Shown here: one piece after another, positions 22,101 through 32,289 of the stretch
Layout: the number at the start of each line of letters is the position of its first letter
Numbering within the stretch: the first letter of the stretch is position 1
Source: Nemophila menziesii
Taxonomy: Eukaryota; Streptophyta; Magnoliopsida; Boraginales; Hydrophyllaceae
Direction: 5' to 3'
Assembly: GCA_029959085.1 (NCBI GenBank)
Contig: JARWIR010000016.1
Location: 19,601,499 to 19,665,498 of the forward strand
DNA length: 64,000 nt
Notes under the pieces: model-generated
Told to the model about the DNA's origin: nothing
What the model saw: the letters and a program-made list of their open reading frames with translations, nothing else
Databases searched by the model: none
Translations under genes and position numbers: made by a program

Positions 22101-24626
22101 TTTAAGAACTATCTCCCCCGGTTCTCTGACAGGTTCATAAGTGAGACGCTTCTGCTTCGGATATCCAGAGTTAAGAGCTGCCACTGTTTCGACTAACTCT
22201 TCAATTGGTTTTGGTACGTCAAGTGTTAGGGCAGCTTGCAAGATATCACCGAAGTTCATGTATTCCCATACTTCTCGTGTGGCTAAGTCAATCATGTCCA
22301 ATTGGAAACAGTCTTCTTGCAAATCTGGAAACTTCATTGCCCTAAACACGTTGAACTTTACCTCCTCGTCTTGGATTCGCATTGTCAATTCTCCGTTTTC
22401 TACATTAATAACCGTACGCCCCGTGGCTAGGAATGGTCGTCCCAAAATGATGGGGACATTCCTATCTGCGTCGTATTCAAGAATAACGAAATCGACAGGA
22501 AAAATTAAAGTACCTGCCTTGACGAGGACATCTTCTATGCGTCCCTCTGGATGTACGAGGGATCTGTCAGCCATTTGTAGGACCATGGATGTCGGCCTTG
22601 CTTCTCCTATCTTCAACATCTCGAAAATTGATTTGGGCATGAGATTGATGCTCGCTCCCAAATCACACAAAGCTTTACCTTGCCACTCATTGCCAATGGA
22701 AATAGGAATTGTAAAACTCCTAGGATCAAGTAGTTTTGGTGGCAATTTGCTTTGGCATATGGCACTACATTCTTCAGGTAAACCTATCATCTCATTCTCA
22801 AGGTGTGGTCTTTTGTTGGCGATGGCTCTCTTCAGGAATTTGACATATTTCGGCACGTCTCTAATGGCATCTAAGAATGGAATGTTAATATTAAGCCCAC
22901 GTACCACATTCAGGAATTTCTGATAGTCAGCCATATCGCCTTTCTTCTGAACTCTCGAGGGAAAAGGTGGGGGAGGACGGGTTACTGTAGTATCTGGCTT
23001 CTTTGGCTTTTCCGGAATCTTCTCCACTTCTATTACTTCAGGTTCATCTTCTTTCTCCCCCACATCTTTTACCGGTTTTTCCTTCACAGTTGTTTCTTTT
23101 TCTTTCATTACGGGGAAAGGAGGTGGTGGGAGATTCTTACCACTTCTAAGTGTCACTGCATTACAATCTTCTCTTTTCTTGGGTTCTTCAGTGTCACTTG
23201 GTAATTGTCCTTGCTGACGTTGATTTAATTGCTTATTTATCTGCGCCATCTGAGTTTCTATCAATTTAAGTGCTGCGGCTGTAGATTGTTGAATGCTGAT
23301 TAGTGTTGTCAAGGTTTGTTGAACATCTAGAGCACCTTCTTGAGGTTGAGCAGGTAAAGCTTTCTGGTTCATGGTTTCAGTATAAGCATCTTGAGGAGGT
23401 TGTCTCTGCACTTGATTTCCGTATGCTTGTCCACCTTGGTAGTTGTTCTGAGGTCTTGGTTGAAAGTTGTTTCCTTGGGGGCGTGGTTGATATGCATAAC
23501 TTGGATTAGCAGCCCCATTTGGATTTGAATATTGGAAACCCGGATGGTTTCTGTTAGGTTGATAGCCTTGACCACTTGAATTATAATTTCCTCGGTTGGA
23601 TATGAACATTACGGATTCTGGATTGTTTTGACAGGTCTCCCAATCATGATCTTGTGTACCGCAGTTAGAACATCCATAAACTTCTTGTGTAACATTAACA
23701 TCTGCTCTTCTACCAGTAGCACCTTTTGTAACAGCTAGAGTAAGCTGTTTTAGTTGTTGTTCGAGTTTGTATTCCATGGCGGTGAATTTTTCTTCAATTG
23801 ACGCAGTATTTCCACCTCGAACAGGTGTTCTTACAGTGTTCCAACCAAGTTCATTTGTTATAGTTCTATTCAAAATAATCTTCGCATGAACTGGTTGTAC
23901 CTGTAGGAATCCACCACCACAAAGCAAGTCTAGATCCTTTCTTGAAGAGCCATCAAGTCCTCGGTAAAATATCTTCATTTGTTGAACTTCTGTGAGGCCA
24001 TGATCAGGGACTCTTCGTAAGCAAATCTGAAATCTCTTCCAACTTCTACCCAAAGTCTCGTCTTCCTCTTGTTTGAATGAGGTTAGTTCAACTTGCGCAT
24101 CTAATCTCATATTCGTTGGGTAGTATCTATCGAAGAACGCGGTTTGTAATGCGTCCCATGTTGTAATTGTTCCGGGTTCTTGCGAATCATGCCATTCACT
24201 TGCTCCATCAATAACGAAGAATCTAAAATTAGCAAAATACATTTGCTCTTTAGTTACTCCTTGCGTAATATACGAATCGCAAATTTGCATGAACTTCTGT
24301 ACAGCACGGATCGGATCTTCACTGGGTGTACCTCGGTAATTGCCATAACTTTGAAACTGAGATAGCATACCAGGATCGGGTCTGAATCTCTCGACATTAA
24401 TATTTGCAGGGCCAATTCCGAGGGGAGGAGCTCGAAACGGAGCTTCTGCAGGGCCATTGGCGAACCACGGATCATTGTTTCGAGGAGCAGCTGGATTGAG
24501 TTGACTAGCCATTGTTTCTCTTTCTAATTGCTCCTCTGACTCTTTTGCTTTAGCGTCTCTCTTTCTTTTGTTTGCTTCACGAACTAGGCTTTCGGGATTT
24601 GCAAGAATCACGATATCTTCACGCAT
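19152..24626 (-). CDS. Element A gag-pol polyprotein (1,824 aa), intact
   Basis: The start is the ATG at 24626, the counterpart of the start in D; the frame is open upstream to 24737 but begins there with GTG. Approximate residues: gag domain 85-240; zinc knuckle C-x2-C-x4-H-x4-C at 319-332; Athila protease around D655 ([11 protein letters not shown]); RT about 960-1140 with FMDD at 1098-1101; RNase H with D1247, E1286, D1313 and D1356; integrase zinc site (H, H, C, C) about 1456-1497; core D1526, D1585, E1621 with D-E spacing of 35; GPY module [10 protein letters not shown] near 1764. All catalytic residues are present and no stop or frameshift is seen. It would form particles, copy the RNA and integrate it. 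The 260-codon frame on the opposite strand at 22141-22923 is a shadow. Confidence 0.95.
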   Translation of the reverse strand: MREDIVILANPESLVREANKRKRDAKAKESEEQLERETMASQLNPAAPRNNDPWFANGPAEAPFRAPPLGIGPANINVERFRPDPGMLSQFQSYGNYRGTPSEDPIRAVQKFMQICDSYITQGVTKEQMYFANFRFFVIDGASEWHDSQEPGTITTWDALQTAFFDRYYPTNMRLDAQVELTSFKQEEDETLGRSWKRFQICLRRVPDHGLTEVQQMKIFYRGLDGSSRKDLDLLCGGGFLQVQPVHAKIILNRTITNELGWNTVRTPVRGGNTASIEEKFTAMEYKLEQQLKQLTLAVTKGATGRRADVNVTQEVYGCSNCGTQDHDWETCQNNPESVMFISNRGNYNSSGQGYQPNRNHPGFQYSNPNGAANPSYAYQPRPQGNNFQPRPQNNYQGGQAYGNQVQRQPPQDAYTETMNQKALPAQPQEGALDVQQTLTTLISIQQSTAAALKLIETQMAQINKQLNQRQQGQLPSDTEEPKKREDCNAVTLRSGKNLPPPPFPVMKEKETTVKEKPVKDVGEKEDEPEVIEVEKIPEKPKKPDTTVTRPPPPFPSRVQKKGDMADYQKFLNVVRGLNINIPFLDAIRDVPKYVKFLKRAIANKRPHLENEMIGLPEECSAICQSKLPPKLLDPRSFTIPISIGNEWQGKALCDLGASINLMPKSIFEMLKIGEARPTSMVLQMADRSLVHPEGRIEDVLVKAGTLIFPVDFVILEYDADRNVPIILGRPFLATGRTVINVENGELTMRIQDEEVKFNVFRAMKFPDLQEDCFQLDMIDLATREVWEYMNFGDILQAALTLDVPKPIEELVETVAALNSGYPKQKRLTYEPVREPGEIVLKNKPSIEAPPKLEEKPLPTHLRYAYLGTNKTLPVIVSATLTGLQEEKLLRILRANKEAIGWTIADIKGISPSYCQHKIILDDENARSIEGQRRLMPAMKEVVKKEVIKLLDAGIIYPIASSEWVSPVQCVPKKGGITTILNEQNEAIPSRTVVGWRVCMDYRKLNKATRKDHFPLPFIDQMLDKLAGREYYCFLDGYSGYNQIYVDPKDQHKTTFTCPFGTFAFRRMPFGLCNAPATFQRCMMAIFWDMIDDFLEVFMDDFSVFGDNFEECLRNLEKVLVRCKETDLVLNWEKCHFMVREGIVLGHKVSSSGLEVDRAKIEVIKTLPPPISVKGVRSFLGHAGFYRRFIKDFSKISKPLCNLLEKDAKFLFDEACMMAFQQIKEKLISAPIVLPPDWKIPFEVMCDASDLAMGAVLGQRKDKVFHSIYYASKVFTSAQVNYTVTEKELLAVVYAFDKFRSYLLGAKVVVFTDHSAIRYLMEKKDAKPRLIRWVLLLQEFDLEIRDRKGCENQVADHLSRLEGSELNNDPELVREEFPDESLFAIHDGTPWYADIVNLIVSGNFPQGATSQDKKRLIHRAKQFFWEDPFLYKMCSDQMVRRCIPEKEAWAVVAGCHDSPYGGHFKGDRTAAKVLQSGFYWPTLHKDCHEYVQKCHRCQFTGNISKRDEMPRNNVLEVEIFDVWGIDFMGPFVPSNGNLYILLAVDYVSKWVEAVALPTNDSRVVIKFLKSHIFTRHGTPRVIISDGGSHFVNKYLKTVLEKYGVRHRVSTAYHPQANGQAEVSNREVKSILEKTVGPTRKDWSMKLDDALWAYRTAFKTPVGASPYRMVFGKACHLPLELELGAYWAIAQLNLDPTLAGENRLMKLNELDEFRLHAYENAKLYKENTKRWHDNRIRAKTFEVGQRVLKYNSKFSNYPGKLRSKWSGPYIVTKVTPHGAIEIEHPTEHRTFMVNGHRLKIYHGGEDTNRMVDPHPGEVMYLLEAE

Positions 24627-24745
24627 AAACCAAAACCTGTAAACCTGAGAAAGAAAGACAACCCAAAGCGTAAAACTGAAAAATAAAACTAAAACTAAAC
24701 TAACAATTAAACTACTAAAGATTAACACCGGGGTCACACGCTACC

Positions 24746-24765
24746 GTTCCCCGGCAGCGGCGCCA
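24746..24765 (-). other. Element A primer binding site (tRNA-Asp type)
   Basis: The minus strand reads TGGCGCCGCTGCCGGGGAAC, six bases inside the 5' LTR edge at 24772. This is the primer class typical of Athila elements. The following bases (ggtagcgtgtgacc) are shared with D. Confidence 0.92.
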
Positions 24766-24771
24766 AAAACT

Positions 24772-26521
24772 TGGTGGGTCCTGGTGTGTTATTAAATTAA
24801 TGCGAAAGTAAAGGAACCACAATCACCGCAAGTGTACGGTTGTCCAAGTAATATTCGATAAATCGAGTTCGTTCGCAGGGACGGATTAGGCACAACTCAG
24901 GTATTAATCGAAAAGTAAGAGTAATTGCTTAACAGAAAATAAAATAAAGATTTTTGTTTTGTTTTTATAAATTAAAAGATGCAAGAAAATAAACTACTGA
25001 ATTAAAAGAAAGCAAATAAAAGAGATTTGAAACTTCAGATGAGAAAGAGTACTTGATCCTCGCAAGGGTTTCACCTAATCTATCTAATTCATGCTTCTGT
25101 TTAAGGGCTAAACTGGTATTATTATGCTAGTCGGGACTCTAATATCTCCTAGCCCCCGTCAGGGTGGACCTAAGAGCTATCCAACGGTATTACAAACCCC
25201 GTCAGGGTGAATATAAGCTACTTTCAGATGAATAATAATTTACCTCATTGGCTGCATGGTTAGTTAAGCCTGTCAAGGTCAATAACGGATACTATGCGTC
25301 TATTATCTAAGTCTGTAATTAAACCCCCCGTCAAGGTGATCCATACGCCACTATATGGAATAGCCTAATTACTATGAGCTAAGTTTGATTCATGACTTCA
25401 AAATTAGTGATTAAAACAAAATAATAGTCAACACAAAATACCTAGTCTAATTTAAAATATTAAATCCCAAATTCAGAAAACATAAACTAAACAGAATTAA
25501 GTTCAACCCATATAGCGATTCTCAAGTACTAAAGAAATTAGTTCATCACGGAATGGAAAACTAAAATTAAAATAAATGAATTCATAGTTTCGAATTACAG
25601 AAAGAAAATAAAGAACCTAAAGGTTAAGATGACTGATGATGGAAGAACAGGACTCCTCCAGCACTAGCTTCTCCTTGCCTTCTTGCTCTGACTTGTAAAC
25701 CTTAAGCCTCTTGTGTAATTCTCTGAAGTGTGTGAAAGTAGGAGGTTAAGGGGTGTATTTATAGGTGTTGGAGGAGTCTAGGTCGAATTTTGCTTGGAGT
25801 GGAAGACAAGTCAAAGACTCTCAAATTCGTAGCTCTTAAAAGATAAGATTCTGCTGATTTGATTTGGTCATATCTTTTTCAATACTTATCTGTTTGAGAA
25901 GTTCCAATATATGAAACTGCTTGTCTTGGAAAGCTCTTTCTATTGGTGCAGACCATTCGTCCAGAATCCATGCCAATCTTTTATTATGATTTAATTCCTA
26001 AAACGTGGTTGGATTTCAGATTTCAAAAGGCAGCTTTATCTTTTCCTCCTTTAAATAAATCTTTACCAAATCTTCTTATTTCCATGTAAATCTTCTTTCC
26101 TTTCATCTTTATCTTGACTTGGCCTCTAAGTAATTACCATTTATCTTTAAAAGCTTCACATTAAATAAATAATTAAACCGCATATGCTTAAAAAGAATAA
26201 ATCAATAAATCAAGAAATCAAAATAGGAAAGTGTACTCTAAAAATAGAAACTCGACTAGAAATCATTTCCTAACACTCTAAAATACACTAAGACTTTATT
26301 CTCACTTTTTCTCCTTGGATTGGTCTTTCAAGAACCTATTAACTTTGTATTAAAAATAGTCAAATTTACGCACAAAAGCTCAGATTCTGCAAATAGTTAA
26401 TTTCCAAGGGGAGAAAGTGCAATATGATCAAATAAGCTTAAAAGTCTATCAAACAAGTCATTTATTCACCTAAAAGGATGTCTCCAAGGGGCTAATAATT
26501 AGAACAAATCGGGAGACATCA
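24772..26521 (-). repeat. Element A 5' LTR
   Basis: 1,750 bp. The U3 inverted repeat is at 26476-26485 / 26512-26521. Four motifs of the CCC-N4-GGG type in the transcribed part lie near 25158, 25200, 25271 and 25329. Followed by target duplication ccctt. Confidence 0.97.
25756..25763 (-). promoter_or_regulatory. Element A 5' LTR TATA box
   Basis: The minus strand reads TATAAATA followed by caccccttaacc. B has the same at 27065-27072 and D has TATAAAA at 57826. Transcription would start about 30 bases downstream, placing the mini-hairpin motifs inside the RNA. Confidence 0.65.
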
Positions 26522-27671
26522 CCCTTCCGGGTGGACTAGGCTGGCGACCTCGCACTTACCACGGGACTTAACTAAGGTGCTCCTACGCCACTAGGTTCTT
26601 AGATGAGACTGGCCTGCATATAATGATCAAGATTAAATCAACCCTAATGACTATCTAGTTAGGCAAGCCCTTCCGGATCACTACCGCACACTAGACGTTT
26701 ATGTGGTGTTTCAATAATTAGAAACCCCTTACGGGTGACCATCTAACTACTATTAGCACAAGATCAGGTTTAATACAAACAATAAATCAAAGCACATAAA
26801 ACAAATATATGGTTAAACAACTAGAATCAATTTAAAATAGTTCTCCCAAAGAAACATAGATAGAAGAAAATAGAATTCATAAATTATACATATTCAAAAC
26901 CCAAGCTATGGGAATATTAGTTCATACTAGAAAAAAATAAACTAATAGAAAGATACATATTGTCAACTTGCTCTCTTGAATGACTTCTGGTGATGAATAA
27001 AACTGAAGGACTAATTGTAGGAGGCAAGGACGGGTAAGGACATGTTTACAATAGTTAAAGGGTGTATTTATAGGAGTCTAGGAAGCCTTAATTTGGATTT
27101 CTTGGAGTAGAAGGTAAGCAATTGGAATCCTTTACCAAATCAAATTCGTAGCCTAAAATATAGAAAAGGTAATAAACTGTTGCTGTCTTGTTTTGGACGT
27201 AACGTCTTCAATATTAATCCGATTGACGCGTTCTTTATATCGAAACTGATCATGGCGGAAAGATGTACACTTTTGCTTCAGACTATTCTTCCAAATTCCT
27301 AGCCGATTTTGAGTTATGATCACTTTTGTGGACGTGGCTACTGATATTCAGATTTACTTGACAACTTTTCTTTTCCTATTTTATCTTTTTCTTCCTTTAT
27401 CTCCAATTTGAATCCTTATCTTCTTTCATTTATCTATTGGAATAAATTTGACATCTAATTAATATCCATATATCTTTAAAGCTTCACAATTAACAAATAA
27501 TTAAACCAAATATGCTCTAAAAATAATAAATCATCAAATCAAGACAAGACAAGACAAGACAAGAAATAAGAAAATACTAATATACTAATAAAAATTGACT
27601 AATTACTTCCTAAATATTCCTAAATTGATGTCTCCAACCTAGATTAAATCATCACAAATAGGGAGACATCA
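26522..27671 (-). repeat. Element B 5' LTR, right segment
   Basis: Continues the LTR begun at 14095. It contains a minus-strand TATAAATA box at 27065-27072, an expanded gacaa pentanucleotide run at about 27540-27562, and the intact U3 inverted repeat 27626-27635 / 27662-27671. Followed by target duplication atgga. Confidence 0.9.
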
Positions 27672-28092
27672 ATGGACGCAAAATGTACCTCAGGTTATGT
27701 ATTTCTTATTGAATAATTGCGCAATTTCTTAGAGTAGTAAGAAACAAACCTATGTAGCTTTATCCACGATGGAAGCTGAATTTGTAGCATGCTCGGCCGC
27801 GGTTCAGAAAGTTGTTTGGTTAAAAAGGTTCTTTGAACATTCAGGATTCTCTAGTGATAGTAGGAGTCCAATTAAGATATACTGTGATAGTCAAGATGCA
27901 ATGGCTTATGCGAAAGATCCTAAATATCACAACAAGACCAAACACATTGATATAAAATATAACTTTGTTAGAGATATAATTGCATAAAAGGATGTTACTT
28001 TACAATATATACCCACACGCAACATGCTTGCTAATCCATTCACAAAGGCTATTCCAAGGGATGTATTCATGGATCATGTTAGACCTATATGA
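27672..28092 (+). pseudogene. Copia-1 RNase H, C-terminal part
   Basis: Resumes the reading broken at 6020. It shows the copia RNase H signature (SSKKQTYVALSTMEAEFVAC, then CDSQDAMAYAKDP, KTKHIDIKYNFVRD) and ends with NPFTKAIPRD and a stop near 28092. One stop sits at about 27714 and another near 27987. The match confirms that 6021-27671 is a single nested block. Confidence 0.88.
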
Positions 28093-29184
28093 TTAAGCAA
28101 TATATAATATTGCAAGTATGTGCATTCATGTATATATTTGCATTAGCATATTTTTTAACTGTTTCTTCTAATAATATCATGTTTTATATATATTATAATG
28201 CGTGTTTTTTTGAAGTATGCATGTACTATAGACTGAGATTGGCCCTATTACACGGGCAGACTGCCTTTGGCACAAGAAGTGCGTGAAGAACCCTTAAAAG
28301 AACTTGAGTTAAGATATTCTCCTTGACTAAGTGTTAAGATGAGATCATAAACATGGATGATACATGTTAAGCTTATTATGATCGAAGTAGAATCCCACGG
28401 TTTACTTAGTCTATAATAGCCATACATGAGTTGCTTGATTGATTTCATAGAAGGGTTGATCGATCGAAGAACTCATCTTAGGCAACGAGGCTTGTCTAAT
28501 TATATATTTGTATGGTATTTATAAACTGTGACATACAATTTGAGATATATGAATAATACTATAACACGTGTATCATACCAAATGTGCTTTCGACCAAAAG
28601 GAAGTGAAGAATTCATCCACGTTTCTTCATTTTGTGATGCCTTTGAAATGTGCCCTTATTACTTTTGACTATATCTTGATATTTTGATTAGGTGTATGCT
28701 AGTTTAAAATATTACCAATAATCATGAATGATTCGGTCTAATGGGGTATGTTTTGGAAAGTAACCTAATCAATATAAAAGGATATAAGTGTAAAGGGAAG
28801 ACCCAAATTATGTATCAAAATGTGTGCTTGCAGGTTAACCAATCATGTAAGTCAATACAGACTATTAAATGATAGTAAGACAAATGTCATGACAGTGAAG
28901 TCTTATTCACATAGAAGATGTGATATTAATTTAAAGGGGCCAGAGTTACTGTAATATGATACAACATATTCTTAGTATGGGGTATTGCAGGATACGTACC
29001 ATTGAGAATTATTTTGAGCAACTATGTACCCTAACATGTTATTAGTAACGTATGCTCGTATACTTGCTGGTCGCACGACCTATTTGCCAAGTATGATGAT
29101 ATTTGATTCAAGTGTGTATATGAGAAGATATGAGATAATGCGATGTGGATTCCATGGATAAGATATAAGTTCAATATGGGCGAG
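28093..29184 (+). other. Copia-1 sequence between pol end and 3' LTR, non-coding
   Basis: About 1.1 kb of AT-rich sequence with no supported gene. It ends with a weak purine tract (atatgggcgagtg) just before the LTR start, the expected position of the polypurine tract. The small frames here are not conserved. Confidence 0.5.
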
Positions 29185-29610
29185 TGTGAGAATGAAATAA
29201 ATAAATACAATTAGTTTTTATTTATTTTTTGTTTTTGTCTGCCCAAAATAAGTTAATTTATTTTGAATTTAAAATGTCAAAATTTGATAGGATTTATTAA
29301 CGATATAACGTGGGTTTATTTATTTAATTACCCACCCCATGATTCTATCCACTAACTACTTATCAGAAAAGAAGTATAAGAGAATACGACTATTAACACA
29401 AGAACCAACGCTTCTATCACTTTTAATTCCTTTCTCTGTACTTCACATAAAACACAAAGAAACAATATCTGAGAATCTTAGGTGGTGAACAAAAAAGTTC
29501 TTCTTTCGTGTAAGAAGATTCAAGATCGAAGTATTTCCTTACTCTGATTTTCGCTACTCTTCAAAAGGTAAACAATTATTACCTTTCGTAATCTATATTT
29601 TATTATCACA
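29185..29610 (+). repeat. Copia-1 3' LTR (about 425 bp)
   Basis: Starts TGTGAGAATG and ends TTATCACA. The last 225 bp match the 5' remnant at 199-428 with scattered differences. The exact first base (29185 or 29187) is uncertain. Confidence 0.75.
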
Positions 29611-29921
29611 TATTCCTAAGAAAATTAATAGCGTAGCGGACCAGATCGCAAGGTAATAACTTAGTGGTATTTCGCTTTATGACTGGGTCTCTTATCCACC
29701 CCCTAATTATCACACCCCCTCTAATTATCGTATCCCTGACCGCGGTTACTTGGTAACTCTCCTACGTTTAGTGGTAGAAGGTGAGAACTATCTTTTGTAA
29801 TTTTGGATATTTTGTATTTATATTATATACTTTTGACAAAAATAAAATAAAATAAAGGTAGGTTTGAGGAGAAATGAGATTTAAAGACTGGGCAGAGTTT
29901 GCATTTTCTAAGGAGCAATCC
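29611..29921. other. Non-coding spacer
   Basis: Sequence between copia-1 and the poly(A) insertion. I see no gene or clear repeat. Confidence 0.4.
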
Positions 29922-31805
29922 AATGAATCTATCTATACAATAATCTTCGCCAATAATATTCAAAATGTGCTCCCAGGCACATGTTTCAAAAAACCCTAAG
30001 CCCACCACTTTATCCCTACTCCGATGGACTCCACCCGCTATCATCCACTCCATTTACTGCTCCCTCCCCCCTCCATCTCCTACATTCCTCCGTCACTTTC
30101 AAAAACTCACCATAAAGCCTCCTGCCCTCCTACACCTGTCCGCCTCCTTCCTCTTTCGGAACAGATCGTTGGCCTCTGGCCAACTGTTTCAGCGTTTCAG
30201 GCCTTTTTGTTTGTTAGGCCCAAATTTTTGTCAGGCCCAATACCCAGATCTAGGCCGGAATCTCCTTTTTGGGTGTGTTTCAGAACCAGAACGAAGTTAG
30301 GCCGATCTGCTCGGCCTTTGCATCAGTTCGCTGTTTTGCTTAGGCCGCTGATTCCGAACATTATACTCCGTCTTGCGCGGGTAAAAGCTTCTTCGTCCAG
30401 GAAGGTACATCCCTGTACCTTTAACTTTTTTATTAATATGATTGAGGAAAAATATATGAGTTTTGTTTTTAAAAACTCAATAGATACTTCAATTCATAAG
30501 CTATTTCTTTGTAAAGTGAATACGAAGGTGCTATTTGACACTATTATTCACTTGGTTAATTTGGTTTTTAGAACCAAATGTTTAGAATATAAAAACAGAA
30601 TTCTGGAACAAATTTTCTGTACTGTTAATAATGGTGCTAACCCATTTCAAAGCTTCAGAATTGCTGGGCTTAATAGCGCTAACTTGATTTCGGTTTTTTG
30701 GCCTAAATCATATAATCTTTCTGCTAAACAGAGATATAGTTTAAATCTTTCTACACACCTTGGTGGGTTCATTGCTGTTCTCTACTCTTTAGCAGGATAC
30801 AAATCTTCTGTTGAACGGTTGATTGTTGGTAAGATTATCATATTTATGACAAGTGGTGAAATCCTTTTTCAAAATTTTATAATTTCTGTTCTAGGATGCT
30901 CTTTTTTCGCTTGTTGTGTTAAATTTCAAAGGTTCTTGATTGAAACTTTTTATTCTGTTTGGTACATAGGTACTGAAATTAAAATCACTATTGGTTTGAT
31001 TTGGAACCCTTTTTCTTTTGCTTTTAGTTGGAATTTGGTTAAGTTAATCTTTAATGATGCATTGACTATTTTCACTGGTGCAGGGTTTAACTATCTTGTT
31101 AAGACAGGAGATTGTTTTTTCTACATTTATGAACACTGTTTTGGTTTTTCAAATTTAGAAGATTGGTTTATTGCAATGTCTAATTATCTTGATGAATCAG
31201 GAGTTAGTTGTTGTTACTTTTATGAATACTGTATTGAAATCACAGATTCTGCGGGTTGGTTTATTGCATTGGTGAATATTGTCTTTCTTCACCAAATTTT
31301 CTTTCAAAGTTTGGATGCTTGTTCTGTTAGGGATGCAGCCAGAAGAATTGTTGAAGGCTATGCAAGGAATTCGACAGCTTACTGTGAAAATGAAGCAGAG
31401 GCTAGAGGATGGTTTCCAACTTGGGCTATGACTCCAAAATCTCCTCTTGGCAGTGGAGGAATTGAAGATGATTGCAACAATTTAAGTTCTCTTTCAAGTA
31501 CTGGTTGTAATTTGTTTTGTATTGATAGAGTGTTGGTTAAGTTTTTTAGAAAGTTTAAGGTTCTGGTTCACTTCAAAATCTCTCTTAGTAAGAGATCCAA
31601 AATGTTGAATGCTAATGGAGTTTCTAAACAAAAGCCAAGTGCCTCTTTGTTTAGTCTTTGGAGTTATACTCTTCTTCTCCTTCTCCTATTAGCAAAACGT
31701 TTTTCTAGTGATTGCCATCCAATAGGGATTGGCTAAGTTGTAAGAATATTTTAATTAATGAATTTTCATTCTCGACTAAAAAAAAAAAAAAAATGAATCT
31801 ATCTA
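29922..31805 (+). mobile_element. Poly(A)-tailed LINE-type retrotransposed insertion with 14-bp target duplication
   Basis: The duplication aatgaatctatcta is exact at 29922-29935 and 31792-31805. The right copy directly follows an A run (31778-31791). These are the marks of target-primed reverse transcription by a LINE machinery. The 3' end (ttaatgaattttcattctcg before the A run) resembles tails of plant L1 elements. The insert holds one long ORF and no RT, endonuclease or RNase H motif that I recognise. It is therefore a non-autonomous LINE derivative or a retrocopied gene. Confidence 0.8.
30024..31736 (+). CDS. Unrecognised 570-aa ORF in a retrotransposed insertion
   Basis: An open frame of 570 codons in AT-rich DNA is very unlikely by chance. 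The first 130 residues or so are Pro/Ser/Arg-rich, like a translated leader, so the real start could be the ATG near 30436 (MIEEKYMSFVFKNS). The rest is rich in Phe, Ile, Leu and Cys. An internal duplication is visible around residues 365-420: FYIYEHCFGFSNLEDWFIA, then FYEYCIEITDSAGWFIA. A charged patch follows (RDAARRIVEGYARN). The C-terminus has a leucine run (LLLLLLLAKRF). No zinc knuckle, RT or enzyme motif was recognised. Possible identities are a LINE ORF1-like protein, a retrogene, or a domesticated fragment. Function unknown. Confidence 0.5.
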   Translation: MDSTRYHPLHLLLPPPSISYIPPSLSKTHHKASCPPTPVRLLPLSEQIVGLWPTVSAFQAFLFVRPKFLSGPIPRSRPESPFWVCFRTRTKLGRSARPLHQFAVLLRPLIPNIILRLARVKASSSRKVHPCTFNFFINMIEEKYMSFVFKNSIDTSIHKLFLCKVNTKVLFDTIIHLVNLVFRTKCLEYKNRILEQIFCTVNNGANPFQSFRIAGLNSANLISVFWPKSYNLSAKQRYSLNLSTHLGGFIAVLYSLAGYKSSVERLIVGKIIIFMTSGEILFQNFIISVLGCSFFACCVKFQRFLIETFYSVWYIGTEIKITIGLIWNPFSFAFSWNLVKLIFNDALTIFTGAGFNYLVKTGDCFFYIYEHCFGFSNLEDWFIAMSNYLDESGVSCCYFYEYCIEITDSAGWFIALVNIVFLHQIFFQSLDACSVRDAARRIVEGYARNSTAYCENEAEARGWFPTWAMTPKSPLGSGGIEDDCNNLSSLSSTGCNLFCIDRVLVKFFRKFKVLVHFKISLSKRSKMLNANGVSKQKPSASLFSLWSYTLLLLLLLAKRFSSDCHPIGIG

Positions 31806-32289
31806 GACGGACAATCTTTTTTTTTTCTCCCAAACCGACAAAATTGACTTTGACTATTCTTATGCCATTCATTTCTTGGAAATAGATGATGATGAGTCGA
31901 TGACAATCAATGAATACACATGTTTGCTTTTCGTCCATCTCCATAATGAAGAATCGTAATGGATGATGGCTGCAAAATACACTTGCCTTCCTTCCACCAA
32001 TTAAGTTGGTTGCCAAATGTGTAGACTCACTTTCAAGCAAAAAAGGATTAGGCTTTGAAGCATAATCATGGTTCTAGGTAGGGAAGGCTATTGCTACATT
32101 TTAAAACCAAATGTTCAGATAATATAATCAAGGATTATTAATCCATAATCCATAATCCACCCATTTTAGTAAAAAAAAAAAAAATCTATATTCAACATAC
32201 CATTTTTTTTTCCTTTTGTTTTGTGTCAACATAAAAAAAACACACTACCCAGATCTACTAGTACAATTAAAGGAAGAAAGACTGTCGAA
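31806..32289. other. Non-coding spacer
   Basis: AT-rich, with A and T runs at about 32170-32184 and 32208-32216. No gene supported. The minus-strand frame at 31705-32040 crosses the poly(A) tail and is not credible. Confidence 0.4.

Larger units (their letters stand above)
14497..26521 (-). mobile_element. Element A: complete, apparently intact Athila-like Ty3/gypsy retrotransposon (12,025 bp)
   Basis: Both LTRs are 1,750 bp and matched in each segment I compared. The 5-bp target duplication ccctt lies at 14492-14496 and 26522-26526. In minus-strand order: 5' LTR, tRNA-Asp-type primer site, one open gag-pol frame, conserved block, GC-rich palindromic island, coiled-coil ORF, hairpin, polypurine tract and 3' LTR. 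The RT signature, D-L-G-A-S protease and tRNA-Asp primer fit the non-chromoviral Athila lineage. It is the youngest piece of this nest and the only autonomous-looking gypsy element in the window. Confidence 0.95.
6021..27671 (-). mobile_element. Element B: Athila-like Ty3/gypsy element without RT/integrase, split by element A
   Basis: The ends are TGGTGTCGCC at 6021 and GGGAGACATCA at 27671, so it reads TG...CA from the minus strand. Flanks carry the 5-bp duplication atgga. The right (5') LTR is interrupted at 14496 by element A. Internally, in minus-strand order: tRNA-Asp-type primer site, gag, protease remnant, a GPF integrase-tail-like segment, GC-rich palindromic island, a second ORF, long 3' non-coding region and left (3') LTR. 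No RT, RNase H or integrase core motif was found, so it is non-autonomous. Stops and frameshifts show moderate age. Without A it is about 9.6 kb. Confidence 0.87.
199..29610 (+). mobile_element. Copia-1: decayed Ty1/copia retrotransposon, split by a nested gypsy insertion
   Basis: Visible parts in order are an LTR remnant, a tRNA-Met-type primer site, gag with zinc knuckle, protease, integrase, RT and RNase H, then a 3' LTR. The RNase H is interrupted at 6020 by element B and resumes at 27672, with atgga on both sides (6016-6020 and 27672-27676). Without the nested DNA it would be about 7.7 kb. The domain order PR-IN-RT-RH is that of Ty1/copia. Many in-frame stops show that it is old and cannot encode its own movement. 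It is the host of the two gypsy insertions and so the oldest layer of this nest. Confidence 0.88.

Noticed and set aside
22141..22923. 260-codon open frame on the plus strand
   Set aside because: It lies fully antisense to the intact gag-pol of element A and shows no domain; it is a shadow of protease-region codons.
24627..24737. Upstream extension of the element A polyprotein with a hydrophobic leader
   Set aside because: The extension starts with GTG, lies in the leader next to the primer site, and is not conserved in D; the ATG at 24626 aligns with D's start.
24746..24765. Possible tRNA gene fragment
   Set aside because: Only the primer-complementary 18-20 bases are present, next to an LTR; no tRNA body. 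The same holds for the other primer sites.
31705..32040. 111-codon minus-strand frame
   Set aside because: It runs through the poly(A) tail of the LINE-type insertion (a Phe run) and has no support.
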